The position numbers and the translations under genes are program-made. Positions 1 through 12,912 of a stretch of 64,000 nt of DNA are shown piece after piece. The stretch spans positions 44,209,880 through 44,273,879 of the forward strand of contig CP141132.1 of the NCBI GenBank assembly GCA_035236585.1, read 5' to 3'. This DNA is from Warburgia ugandensis (lineage: Eukaryota; Streptophyta; Magnoliopsida; Canellales; Canellaceae). The notes beneath the pieces are model-generated. The model saw nothing but the letters and a program-made list of their open reading frames with translations. It ran no database searches and had not been told where the DNA came from. Numbering within the stretch: the stretch's first letter is position 1; each line of letters starts with the position of its first letter.

Positions 1-3000
1 TCTACTTCTAACATTAACTAACCTACCTGATAATCTGATTGGGCTCTTGAAAAGTCAAGTGAACAAGATTGTATAGTACTGGAAATTGACATACACCATT
101 CATGCAAAGAAATTCCAGAAGTAATGTCATTGAAACATTCAATGACTATAACATGTAAAACATGAAAATAAACACTTCTAATGCATTCAAACATTCAAGA
201 ACAAAGTTAACTTACTATTGAACATAAACATGATTTGAAAATTCCACTACTTTTATTGAATTACATCCAAAAAGTCATCAACATAACATTTCATATATGT
301 AATCCAAATATGAAATTTAAATGCTATTACAATGATGTTCACTTAATCTACATCACTCATCAATCACAAGCCAAACTCTTCTTCAATTGTTCCAACATTC
401 ACTCATGAACAAGTATGGTTCAAATCAAGGGAGAATCCTATGCAAAACTAAGGCAACAATGAATGGAACTTAAGCAACAAAAGCTGGAAATTCAAGAGGG
501 CTAAAAGAGAAATAAGATGTAATGAAAGCTAAGGAACAAAACTAGATTCAAGATGAATTCCCTTGGCTATCACTATAAGGGAAACCCATACTTGAATCTT
601 TGTTTAAAAGTAAGGAAAAACAAAGGAAAACATGGCATGAAAAGAAGTAATTCCAACAAAGGATAACCAACCTTCAAAGATGAAACAAAACCCACAAGTT
701 GTAGGTTGAACACTTGAAGAAGAAGCATGAACCTTGGAAGTTTGTAGAAGCGCCCAAAAGAAATACAAAACATCAAGCAAAGGGAGTAAAAAATGCTGGA
801 ATGAAGTGGACATCTCCTTCCTAGCAGAGGAGGCATCCTTTTATAATGTGAGAAAAAAGTTGTCTATTGCTTGGAATTTGGGCTAGTTTTATAAGGTTTT
901 TCCTATTTTTCCTAGGGTAAACTAGTATTAAGGTGTGGTGGGGATGAAAGAGATTTAATTTGAATGGCTAGAAAGTGGAAAAGAATGGCAATCAAATAGG
1001 AAAGTAGGGAGGAGTTAATGGGTTGTCATAAGGTTAGGGTTAGGTGGGAGATGCCTATTCTTTATGAAGGGGCGTCTCCCCCCTTCCAAAAATCATTGGA
1101 TGCCCATTTTTTTGTAAAGTAGGTGGGAATGAGATGGAAAACAGATGGTAGGTGTTATTTGGAAATATTTGGTTGGTTAGGAAGTTTCCTAAGATGGGGA
1201 AGGAGTGAGAGTTTTGAAAATTCGTAGTAAATCTTAAGGGTGAAGTGGAAATTAAGGAAAAAGTGGAAAAAAATGAGAAAATTTTTAAAAATTGGTTGCT
1301 CTTATCCTATTGGTCCACATTCCATCTTATTTTAATATATTTTCCATTAATTATCTTCAAAATAACTTATGGATAACTCTCTTGAATCTCCTCCAATCCT
1401 AGCCTTCCACTTAGCTTAGCTTGATGGCTTAAATGATTAGCTTTGAAGGCTTCATTGGCTAAGCTCATGGCTGGCTTAGGAAGCTTCCTAGGTTTGTTTT
1501 CTTAGCTTGAGTGGCTTGTATGGTTTGGTATGAATTTCTTAGCTTGCTAGCTTCTTTCATGGCTTATATGGCTAAGGTGGCTTAAGTGGCTTCCATGCAA
1601 ATGTGGTGGGAATGCATGGCTTACTTCATGAACCCACTTTGGCCATCTTTAACTCCTTCAATTACATCCATTACTAATCCTCAAGATGATCTTGGCCTTT
1701 AGTTTATGTTGAAGTGATAAATTTGAGGCTTTGACTTGATCTTGATCTTCAATTTCGTCCCAAGCAATCTTGGCCATTGGATCAACATCTTACTTCCTAC
1801 AAAAAGTGACAAATCCTAATTAAATCTTAGAAAAATATGATTGATTCTATAATTACATTGGATTAACTTATGGACCTACAAAATAACAAACCATTGCTTC
1901 ATTAGGTCAAAAATTCATGTCTTATGAATTTTGGTCTAAAAGCCTTAATTTAATGCTATAAGTTATAACACATGGATACTAATAAGGTGGTTTTTATGCA
2001 AAATTAAATACTTATTACATTGGCCCACTTTGTCCACATTTAGCCCCTCTAATTGCATCCATTTCTTCTCCAAAATATGATATTGACCCTTGTTCTCATG
2101 TTTCATTAATGACTTCTAGACTTTGACTTGATCTTTTGATCTTGTTCCTCCATTTTCACCCCGATCGATCTCGGCCGTCTAATCACCATCCCGCTTCCTA
2201 CAAAAAGTTAAAAACTCTAATTAAATCCTAGAAAAATATGTTTAACCACATACTTACCTCAGACTAGCCTCTAAGCCTCCAAAATATCAAAATTTTGAGT
2301 CATTAGGTCAAAAAATGCATATGTTACGAATTTTGGTCAAAAATCCTAATCTATCCCTATAATACATAACACATGGGTAACTAATTGGCTGATTTTTATT
2401 CAAAATTAAATTCTTATCACAATCACATACTTACTTTGGTTTATTCTTGAACCTACAAAATATTAAACTTTTGAATCATTAGATCAAAAAAGCATGTGTC
2501 ATGAATTTTCGAAAATTCCTATAATAATGCCCTATAATTTAAAGCACGTGAACTAGTAATTTAATACTTTTTATGCAAAATTGAATACTTATCACACCCC
2601 CTAACTACCATTTTGCTAGTCCTAAGAAAAGCATGCAAAAATTATAAAAATAAAATGTTTGCCCTTTTTGTAGGTACTCACGATTGCATTTTGCATATGC
2701 AACAAGTCCTTAAACCCCTATGTTACCCTTAGTAGATGAGTAAGGCCTCATGAGAGTTTGTAGTGGATATACCCACAAAATTCAATAAGGCTAAGTTCCT
2801 TAGTTTATCTTAAAGAATTCTCATCCATTACTACTCTACTGACTTTAACAACTAAATAAATATGACTGAAGAATTCTACAAGTTACCCACATACCAAAGC
2901 CATTTTATTACATTCATATCTCAAAATGTAGTGTGTATACAAGCTACATAAGTATGAACTTATAAACAGAAATGCTTATACTTAATTAGAAAATTCCCAT

Positions 3001-3996
3001 TGGTATACACTAAAAAATAAAGCACTCAAAGAAAAGGGTCAAACAAAATTCTCTCACAATGTGAGCAAATCTAACAATACTGAAGGTTCACATAATCTTA
3101 TGAACACAAATGAGATAAAGGAATGTGATCCCTAAGAATGGATGTAATTACCAAGATTAGTAAGAATCGTTCACCTTAGTTACCGCATATTTATATCATC
3201 ATTATGATTATCTTCTACCTTAGGATCAATAAGACTTGGATAAGACAAAACAAAAGCTTAGGACAAGTTTTGAAAGAAAAGGTAAGAGAATTCAAATTTT
3301 CAAATATGAGTAGAGTTCTTTACTAGATGTTAGACAACTTATCCTTTGAATGCACTAAGGTGAATATCTTTTCTATTTTTACTCTTTTTTGCAACTTCTC
3401 TTTTCTTTTTGATAATTCATTTGTAATTTTTCTTTTGTATTTCTATGAAGGAAGGCCTTTCCTACGTAAACACTTTGATATTTTTCATTTCTTATACTTT
3501 TGTCCCTTTTTACTATCTCTACTCATTTTTGAAAGATAGATAATGGATATTTAAATGGGTTTTTGGTTTTAGGTAGATAGGATTTTGAAATGTAAAGGCT
3601 TATGTCTCTTAACTAGTGGTATAATACTGGGTAAGCTTTATGTCTCTAGGCAAAAACAAGGATAGCCTATATCATTTCTTAGATTTCTTAAAGCCTATCA
3701 CATTCAATAAATATTTAGGAAACAAATTTAGTACTCCTATTGGTGATTCTTGGCAATTGACCAAAACAAAGATACCAGAATCTTTCTAAGTTAATGTTCA
3801 CTAAAGAAAATATGGAGTTATATATATAACCCTTAGAAAGATTATAGTCTCTAATACTCACTAGCTATAGGTATCTACTTATTTTCCTCGGGATTTTTAA
3901 GTCATAACCATCTATCTGTCTAGACTGTGCACTATATGTAAGAGTGTTATGATATTTAACTTTCATAAATACGTTAGAATATGAATAAAATGCATA
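1..3996 (-). mobile_element. Old Ty3/gypsy-type internal/3' region, no intact gene
   Basis: AT-rich sequence without a convincing reading frame. Around 2585-2640 it has the wording 'cacaccccctaactaccatt...gctagtcc', which resembles the non-coding 3' part of large plant Ty3/gypsy (Athila/Tat-like) elements. A tandem array lies at 1640-2600. On the other side of the solo LTR at 4002-8710 an integrase C-terminal fragment reads on the minus strand, so both flanks can be parts of one minus-strand element split by that LTR. The assignment rests on resemblance and context and is only moderately sure. Short ORFs here (573-836, 3327-3539) match nothing I recognise. Confidence 0.4.
1640..2600. repeat. 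About 400-bp tandem repeat, about 2.5 diverged copies
   Basis: Copy 1 starts near 1636 and copy 2 near 2025. A partial third copy lacking its first half starts near 2421. Shared landmarks are 'acaaaaagt...aaatc(c/t)tagaaaaatatg' at about 1799 and 2199, 'cattag(g/a)tcaaaaa' at about 1900, 2300 and 2475, and 'caaaatt(a/g)aat(a/t)cttat' at about 1999, 2401 and 2577. Spacing is about 400 bp, then 178 bp for the partial copy. Such arrays are common in the 3' untranslated part of large gypsy elements. Confidence 0.75.
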
Positions 3997-4001
3997 ATTA
4001 A
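3997..4001. repeat. Target-site duplication ATTAA, left copy
   Basis: It is identical to 8711-8715 on the other side of the solo LTR. Confidence 0.75.
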
Positions 4002-7000
4002 TATGATGACCTGGGTTTTTGTAACACATTTTGTAATACACTTTTCAAAGACAGGGCCCTTAATGGCAAAAATAAAATAAAATTGCAAACAATACAATGG
4101 AAATTCTTTTCTTTTAAATTCGTTCGTAACAAAACCAAAGTCTCACCTCAAGGTACATAATACACATAGACATTTTGTATAAAATAAAATTTTATTGAAT
4201 ACCAAGAATCATCCAATAGTTCACTCTTACACATCCCTTGTATTATAATTACAAACCATTGTCCAAATTACATAATCCAAATTTCAAACCTCACCTTACC
4301 TTAAAACTCTCAATACAATACAATGCTTTCAAATAAAAATAGATGTCTTCAGGGGACATACCCTGATTGATTATTCTCTTCAAGTCTTCTACCATCTTGA
4401 GCTCCTAATTCTCCTTCTTTGTTTCAAAGATATTGTAAACATTCAAACATTTACAATAACTCAGTAAGCTATGCTTGGTAGGGGATACAAAAATATACTA
4501 CTTCACTAATATAAGAATACATACCTTAGTCATTATTCCATCATGGTTATCTATTCATGAGTTTTCTCATCATAGAGTATATACGTTATTTATGTAGTAT
4601 AGGACAAATCCATTAAAATAGTGAAATTTTCTCAAAACCTATTCCTTCCCCTGGCTATACTTTCAATTAGGAGATCAATATTTAGCCAATTCTAATGTGG
4701 GGATTTTCTTTCCAAGAACTCATGTAGTAGCATTTCATCATGCCATGGCATTACACTATGCTTATCACATGTGCATCATAATGCAAAATACTCAAGGACT
4801 ACTATGTCACAGTCTAAATTCATACAGCACACCCAGATAACTGCATAATAATCCACTGATACCAACTGTGGAAATAACAAAGTCCATGGTTGCACGGGGG
4901 AAACCATGGCTGTCACAGTGGGGCCTTCCCATGATTCCCATGATTACGGACGCGGGTGTCCAAACCCTCATAACTTCCCTAACATAGCATCCTTAGTCCT
5001 AGGACTATGTAAAACTAAATCACAAGCCACCATGCTTGTATGTAAAATACATTGCACATATCAAACGATATGTCTGTTTAACTAAGGCTAGAATATTTTC
5101 TATGCCCTATTCTTAGGGTTTCCTTAGTCTACATATCTCATTACTTTCACCTCATTTGATTATATCATTAGATTGGATCAGTTGACTTGGATCATGGGGT
5201 TGGATCACTTAGTTAGGTCATGTGATTAGATCATTATAATGCTGAGGTATCAAGTATACTTATATCATGAAGGTCTATAATTCCAGACAAAAGATCATGT
5301 ATCTATACACATGAATCCTTAATATATTCATGTACATCCACCTACTTCAAAGGGGTATCATGGTCTTGGTTCATACATCTCAAGTGGTATTCACTCCATA
5401 TTGACCATCATGGTCTTAATTCATACATCTGTCAAACCATACATATAAAGTTATTCCTCAATACAAGTATTCTTTCTACATGTATTTGGGTTATCCTATG
5501 AGGGATGCCCTAACTTTCCTTGAATCATATATGATCAAGGTTTCAAACCTTCTAAGTTCACAATCTACAATATAAGTAAAATCATAGAACAATAATACAA
5601 TCTACATATTTTTCTTTTCTTTTTGTTTGTGATCCTTCAAGATCTCTCTCTAATCTTGTTTGATCTTCCTTATCTTATTTACAATTTTTATTAAGATTAG
5701 ATAATTTACTAACCTTTTATGTTCTTATTATTATTACTCAACCAGTTAATGTATTACTGGTTGAGGATAGCTTATTCCATCCTAAGTCTAGACAGTTCCT
5801 CTTATGTCAAATTGGCTAAGGCTTACTAACTAAATGCACAAAGTGGTTACTTCAATCCTCATGTAAGGAGGCGTTTAGACCTCACAAACATCAACGAAAT
5901 GTAGGGAAAGAGCGAGGCTCTATTAGAGAACCCCCTTAACCACCATGTTTATCATTCATTAGTGTGACCTTAGCTCAACCTTTCATAAGGTTCCTATGAG
6001 CATTTCACCCTAAGTACTCTTCCTAATTGATTTTAATTAAATCCATGAACATTAAGATGTCATTCATGGAGTTTCATTATTTTCTTAATTTGAGACAAGG
6101 AATTGATATTCCTTATATTATCCTACTAACTATAGCCCTTACTATCATTAAGTCCATGCCATTCTTTCCATGTAAATGTCCTTCAACTCTATTTTTCATT
6201 TAATTACATTTTCAATGTAATTTTCATAACAGAAGCATTAAAGCATAAATATATAATTAATTAAATATATAAAGCAATAAATGACAATTATAATAACATT
6301 TAATAATTCAAATGGAAATCTAACATGCCATAACTATTCATCAATCCAATGGTCATAGTTGATTTCTACGTCTTTTAGGATTTAGATCTTGATCTTTTTA
6401 TTTTCCTTTAAATCTAATACATCTTCTTAATTTGATTTCATTATTAGATCATTGATGCATCAATGATCTGATCCTTCTTGATCCAACCAATCAAGAAGAT
6501 CTTAAGTCCTTTTATCCAATTTAAGGGCATAGATCTTAATCTATCCCAAATCATCATCATCAAGTCCATCAATCCATATGATATTAACTTCATATCTTCA
6601 TCCAAATACATCTTTACCATCCAGTCATCCTTGATCAACTTGATCAAGGAGATTGCCATTCTTTTTTATGGATCTTACTACTTTTAAAGCTAGATCTCTT
6701 AATTAAATATAGATCAGTCACTTATAACCATTGATTCCATGTTTCAAAGTCACAAGATCATTAGTGGATTAGAATTATAGAGTTTGATCATTCCAAATTT
6801 CACTAATCATGAGAATTAACAATAATTTTCTTTATTAACAAAATTTTACATGCATTAAAACAAAAGTTTTCTAAGTTTAGTAGGTTCTACTCATCAAGTG
6901 GAATCTAACCCAACTTTTTTTATCTCAATTTGGAGTTAAATTGAGATCAAAATTTGGATTTTAAGATTTCAGCTTGTTTTAAGGGTTGATATTGAATCTT

Positions 7001-8710
7001 ACTATTTTTGTTTAATTTCTTGATTTAGATATTTAGAAATTTTACTGTGATCATGATCCATAGGTTTTTGATACCTCCTAAACCCATCTATTAGTTCCTA
7101 TTTTCATTTTCAAGTCATCTAGATCATGACCCACTACCTTTGGTACGGATTTTACTAATTATCACAAGTTAATACAATTGAAAACATAGGTCTTATGAGT
7201 TCAGTAACTTCTACAAGTGACAAGGAATCTATAAAAACTTTATGATCTAAAATCAAAGCTAAATTGAGCTCTTAATTGAAAAAATAAGGTTTCAATTCAA
7301 AATTGGATGGCCCAAATAAAATCTGGGCTAATGGGTGGGACGACAACCAGCGGCCCATGCCCGTTACCTCCTATTCCAGGTGGTCGGGTGGAGGTGACCG
7401 GCTATAGGCAAGACGATCTAAATTTGGACTGTCAGATCACTCATCATCGGATCTCCTCCGTCCTTTACATCCAACTGCCTAGATTTCATCTCCTAGGGTT
7501 TTTGGGCCCCAGGAATCCATCCAATGGTTTAGAAGTTTTATCTGAGCCATCCAAGATGGTGAATTAGGGCTGATCGCTGGTACTGGTTCACCTGTGAAGA
7601 TCACTTGAGAAACAATTCCAATGAGCCCAAAACCCAAAATCAACTTAGGGTAAATGAAGAGGGGGATGAGATCCACCTACCTGGTGTGTTCAGAGTCTGG
7701 AAACTTGGCTGGAAAATAAGAAAATCCACACCTAATATATAGGTCACTGGAGCTACTATTTTTCTGTGATTTGGTGGATGAATTCTTTAATGATTGTCGT
7801 AAAAGGATAGGGCTTTTGTGTATTTGATGTGCTGGACCTTTTTAACAGAGTGGATTAAGGTTTCAACGATCCAGAGTAGATGACTAATTGAAAAACCGTA
7901 GTAGGGTAAAAACCCTGTTCATTGGGGATGACACGTCTACAGATGCGCTCGATGATTTAGGGGGAATATTCACCCAGGGGCGTCCGTGGACGCGCTAACA
8001 GAAGAAAATAAAGAGGGAGAAAGAAGGAAGAAAAGAGAGAGAAGGGGGAGGAGTTTTGAGTTGAAATTTTGGTGGATCTAGGGAATTTCATGGTGAATTT
8101 TATGAACATTTTTGGCAAAAAATTCTAAGGTATTTATAGGAATTTTTCATAATTATATGTAATTATCATGTTTCATTTCTTTTTAGTATTAAATTGTCAT
8201 TGAATTCCCACTACCACCTCCTTCTCCACTAGCAAGTGGTAGTGGTTTGACTCATGATTACATGTTTTCTGGTCGTTGAATTCCTTTGTGGGCCCCACGA
8301 AGGTGTGAAAGGACCATTTTGCCCTTTTAATTCCAAAAATGGAGAAAATTAGGGTTTATTCCCATCAACTCGGAATTTAGCATACTTAGTGGCATTGGAA
8401 TCGTATTTTTTATTACATTCCAAATTTTGATGTCTTAAGTCTTGGTTATGAGTAAAATTATCAGTTTACCCTTTTATTCATAAAAATAAATTTAAAAAAT
8501 AAGGATTTTTCATGCTATCTCAGAATTTGATGTACATACAATCATTCTAAAGGTTCATTGAGTATGTTTTCAATTATATATGTCTTATACCTTGATTGTA
8601 ATTCTATGAGAAGCGCATTTTTAATAACCCTAATATTCTAGCCTGATTTTTCTTGAAAATTTTAATTTCATTATTTATTCAATCTCCTTACAAAAGTTAG
8701 GGGTGTTACA
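4002..8710 (+). mobile_element. Solo LTR of a large Ty3/gypsy-type element (4.7 kb)
   Basis: The unit begins TATGATGACCTGGG (terminal TG mutated to TA) and ends GGGGTGTTACA. It is flanked by a perfect 5-bp direct repeat ATTAA at 3997-4001 and 8711-8715, the usual mark of LTR-element integration. There is no internal domain and no second LTR, so it is a solo LTR left by LTR-LTR recombination. The start matches the family at 54092, 57515 and 61015 (GACCTGGGTTTT-type beginning). Near the 3' third there is a G-rich purine run (8000-8060) followed by 'tatttatagg' near 8130, a plausible promoter/leader. ORFs inside (6444-6687, 7307-7676) look like chance frames. Confidence 0.8.
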
Positions 8711-8715
8711 ATTAA
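8711..8715. repeat. Target-site duplication ATTAA, right copy
   Basis: It directly follows GGGTGTTACA, the LTR 3' end, and matches 3997-4001. Confidence 0.75.
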
Positions 8716-9055
8716 CCATATGCTTGTCTATTAATAAGTTAAAGTAGAAGAAATACTAAGAGTCAGAAAATCCAATTCTCATCATAGTAAATGAATTTGT
8801 CCTAAAAAACTCAAAACTTAAATCTTTTTTAACAATACAAGAAAACCACAGAAATCTCATGCATATCTACACCCCCAACCTGAACTAAATATTATCCTCA
8901 ATGTTTTAAAATATAGGATCACCACATGTTGAGTGCATAATGAGAATAATTACTCTAAAAACCTTAGGTCACCTCTCAGTGAGAGCTAAGCTTAATGTCT
9001 TCAACTAGATATACAATGATATAATATAATCATAAATGCAAATGTCATAGATATT

Positions 9056-9259
9056 CTATGATGGGTCTTGGTAAATAGGATCCTCTAAATGAATCTCTTC
9101 TACTTCAAGGTTTACCAATTCTAGACAGGGTTTTAACCTATATCCATTTACTTTGGAAATCTCCCCATTCTTTTCTATCTCAATGGCCCCATGAGAATAA
9201 ATAGTACGTACAATATAGGGTCTAGCCCATCGAGAATGAAGTTTACCAGGAACCCTATA
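9056..9259 (-). pseudogene. Ty3/gypsy integrase C-terminal fragment
   Basis: The minus strand reads 67 codons and a stop with no interruption: YRVPGKLHSRWARPYIV, then a SHGAIEIEKNGE stretch, then KVNGYRLKPCLE, and a tail ending DPIYQDPS-stop. This is the integrase C-terminal pattern of plant Ty3/gypsy polyproteins (W..P..V.......GA.EI......F.VNG.RLK). No upstream catalytic core is present: the sequence beyond 9260 is AT-rich and closed. The adjacent 8870-8920 wording 'acacccccaacctgaactaa' is also typical of gypsy internal DNA. It is a broken relic, probably the same element as 1-3996. Confidence 0.8.
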
Positions 9260-9734
9260 AACTCAACATATATCTTTAAAAATTAGAAAAAAAAATTAAA
9301 GAAGGACGTGTGTAGTTGTGCTCGTTTTATATATAGTGGATAGGTAGATCATGCAATACATTTTTTTAAACTAAGATTGAATTTTGTACTTATTATTTTA
9401 CTTGAGTTATTCAAAAAATCATTTCATATTTTACCAAAACATCCATTAGGACTACACTATAATGAGTAATCTATATTATATTTATATAATTAGAGATAAT
9501 TAAGGAGTTCTATACATATTGTAAATTAAAATAGAATAATAAATTAATAGTTGAAGTAAAATTATTTTAACTAGTTTACCCTCGGCATAACCCTGGCATG
9601 TTGTTAGTACTTTTTTGAACAAGATCCTCATATTTAGATAAAAATAGTGAAACATCGGTTTGTTGCATTGTAATCTACTAAGGAGGGTGATAAAAATGGG
9701 GCTAGAAATTTTATAGCTCTTTCCTTGTTGTTTT
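9260..9734. other. AT-rich stretch without recognised feature
   Basis: It lies between the gypsy integrase relic and the left end of the Mutator-like element. The 122-codon minus frame at 9500-9868 runs across the transposon border and has a low-complexity composition, so I do not treat it as a gene. Confidence 0.5.
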
Positions 9735-10474
<740 letters not shown>

Positions 10475-10518
10475 GAATGTCGTTATAAATGTATCTTCCC
10501 TACTATAACTCTTAACTA

Positions 10519-11270
10519 GGCTCAAGAATTCCACATTCAATGGCTATGGCTCTTACAGTAAGAACATTATCTCCAATTACCATTTTGACATTAACTCCAG
10601 CATTTCTACAAGCCTCCACAACTATTCTCACCCCTGGTAGATGCGGATCCTTCAAACTCGCCAACCCTATCAATGTGATGCCATCTTCTTAGAGCTTGTG
10701 AGCTTTCCTTTTCATTGGCATCATCTGTCACTTCTTCTTCTATAATTTCCTAGTAAGCAAATGCAATACATTTGAAACTTTGAGCTACCATATCTTTAAT
10801 GATTCATTGAAACTTGTCCCATTTCTGGATGTCCATGCTTTTCAAAGATCCATCACTTGCAATGTAACTTGAACACATTGACAGTAACATCTCAATAGCT
10901 CCTTTCCAATGTACATGGGTAGACTTCTCTCCATTCTGCCTCATTGAAACCCCACTCCATTTCTTCTCTGAATTGAAGTCTTCAACATGTAAAAGTGCAC
11001 TACTATGCTTCATATTCTCCATGTCCATGCCCAGCTCCAAAGTAGCCCATGATAGAATGGATTTCTCGGTAGGGCTACCATAAATTTTAGGCTCAGAAAC
11101 TAAATTGGGTTTGTAAATAGTACCAGTGGTATTCAAACCAGCCCCCTACTGCAACTATTCCAGAATGGTTGGAGCCATTTGAGATGGATTTTCCTTCATA
11201 GCTTCTTCTCCTAACCAAAACTTAGTCACAGTCAGCTTGTTTAAAGTGAGTGTGGCTATTAATCGTGCTG
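10519..11270 (-). pseudogene. Autoinhibited Ca2+-ATPase (ACA12/13-type) fragment
   Basis: Read on the minus strand from about 11270 the frame gives TLTLNKLTVTKFWLG, then LNTTGTIYKP, GSPTEKSILSWA, NSEKKWSGVS, VHWKGAIEMLLSMCS, then after a gap EDGITLIGLASLKDP, EACRNAGVNVKMV.GDNVLT and AIECGIL. This is the N/P-domain stretch of plant plasma-membrane-type calcium pumps, starting just after the DKTGTLT phosphorylation motif, which is itself degraded. It is interrupted by in-frame stops (several before 11136; others after 10804, including one just before EDGITL). The usual MVTGDN reads MVIGDN. Both the N-terminal half and the membrane C-terminus are missing. The fragment lies directly inside the left MULE TIR, as expected for DNA captured by a MULE. 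It is not a functional pump. Confidence 0.85.
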
Positions 11271-12836
11271 AGGCTCTTACATAATTAGGTTGTTTTGGTT
11301 TTCTCTTTTTGTTGTTGTAATTTTTATTTTTGCACTAGTTCTTTCCAGATTCATTCAAATATGCTTCTTCATGAAACTTAATCATAATAGATAGCTTAGT
11401 AATTGTAACGGCGGATGCTGTAATGCTAAATTTGTAATTCTAAAGCTCTCATGTAATGAGAATCACTTCATGGATGATGAAAGAACAATGCTAAATAAAT
11501 GGGTTTAAGTAATCTGAAGTGGTTTAGTGAACAATGGAAGCTTCTCTTGTTAGATTAATATGCCTCTTCAACATGTTGTTATTTTCAAGAGTTACAATAA
11601 TGTTAGCAATAGTAGCATAATGTGTTTATCAATATTTCTCTGATATTCAAATTTTGAAAGTTCTACTTTTGTTAAGGAAAATAAGCTTAGTCTATAACTA
11701 CATTGAGAAATTGATATGCTTTAGCCCTTGACTCAGGTTATGGGTATCTAACAAGTCTTTTACTATCTAGGGAGCATAGATGAAGGATGATAGATGCAAT
11801 TTAATGAATCTAGTGTACTATTAGTCCTTTACTTTTTTTATTTTTTTATTTCTTCTTCTTCATTTTTTTCCTTTCTTTTTCTGATAGTATTGATTATCTT
11901 TGATTGTATAGGTATCAATTTTACTTTTTCTTTCTTGGAATAGTTGGTAGCTCCAACAAAATCTTTTATTTGGAGCTGCAATTGTTTTTTCTCAATTTTT
12001 TCATTTGTGTGGAACCAAATCAAAGCTATTTCATTAGGCTAGTAACAAATGCATATTCCAAAATTTCCAAGTGCACTTAAATATTACTCCATTTTATATT
12101 GTGAGCACCAAGAGGATCCATGTAGATGAAGAAAAGGTTTGAGCAGTCAAAGAATGGCTTACACCGAAAGCATAGCCAAGCAAATTTCAGAGATATTGAG
12201 ATACCCATAGCAACAAGTATAGCCACATGCTTGTGGAAGATCATTGCTCTAGTTTAATTAAAGGAAAATTAGAAGATCATTGCTCTTGTTCATTTGTTGA
12301 AGTGGTGGGTACATTTTGCTATGCTTTTCACTAGTAAAATCTATCATTTATTGTGGTCTTTCCAACTTCTATGAAAATTTTGAGAAGTAGAAGATGCACT
12401 GTACAGGTAGTTCTTTTAACATGTGAATATGTTCTTGTGGATTTGAACTTGTGGCTATATAATCAAAGTAAAAAATAAATCCTAACAGGTATTACTACCA
12501 TTGTCCAGCAAGGAGGTGTGACTACTTTGCTTGGTATGAAGAATATCACTCATTATCTTCACCGACACATACCACCTAGTTCCATCGTTTTCATCAGGAG
12601 TAGGATCTTCATCATCAGGTGCGAGAATATCATAATTTGGAGTAGGATCCTAAGCTACATTTAGTGAAGGCTGATCTTCAAATGATAAAGATTCTACTTG
12701 TTGTCATCATATGTCTACTTTCTGTTTCCTTTGAACTTAAATGAATGTTTTTAATGTGTTGTAATGGGATTATGATATGCTTGCGAACATTATTTGTAAC
12801 AAAGTCAATGCACTCACCTTAAATGTGCCTGCATTT
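11271..12836. other. MULE interior, no recognised gene
   Basis: AT-rich sequence with poly-T tracts near 11830-11900. A minus-strand segment at about 12490-12690 has an acidic, mostly open frame (a DPTPNYDILAPDDEDPTPDE-like stretch with one stop). I do not recognise it, and it could be a second captured fragment. Confidence 0.4.
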
Positions 12837-12912
12837 GGCTCTTTAGCTCAAATGTGATAGAGCACTTGGGAATTCATCTCAAGAGGATGGTGGTTCAAAT
12901 CCACCAAGATCC
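12837..12912 (+). tRNA. tRNA-like sequence, probable pseudogene
   Basis: These 76 nt can fold as a tRNA. The acceptor is GGCTCTT with AAGATCC (one mismatch). The D stem is GCTC/GAGC. The T arm GGTGG-TTCAAAT-CCACC is perfect, including a B-box-like GGTTCAAATCC. The anticodon arm (CTTGG...TCAAG) has an abnormal loop without the usual U33, so no anticodon can be assigned with confidence. It lies inside the MULE. A degenerate tRNA copy or the head of an unknown tRNA-derived SINE are both possible. Confidence 0.4.
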
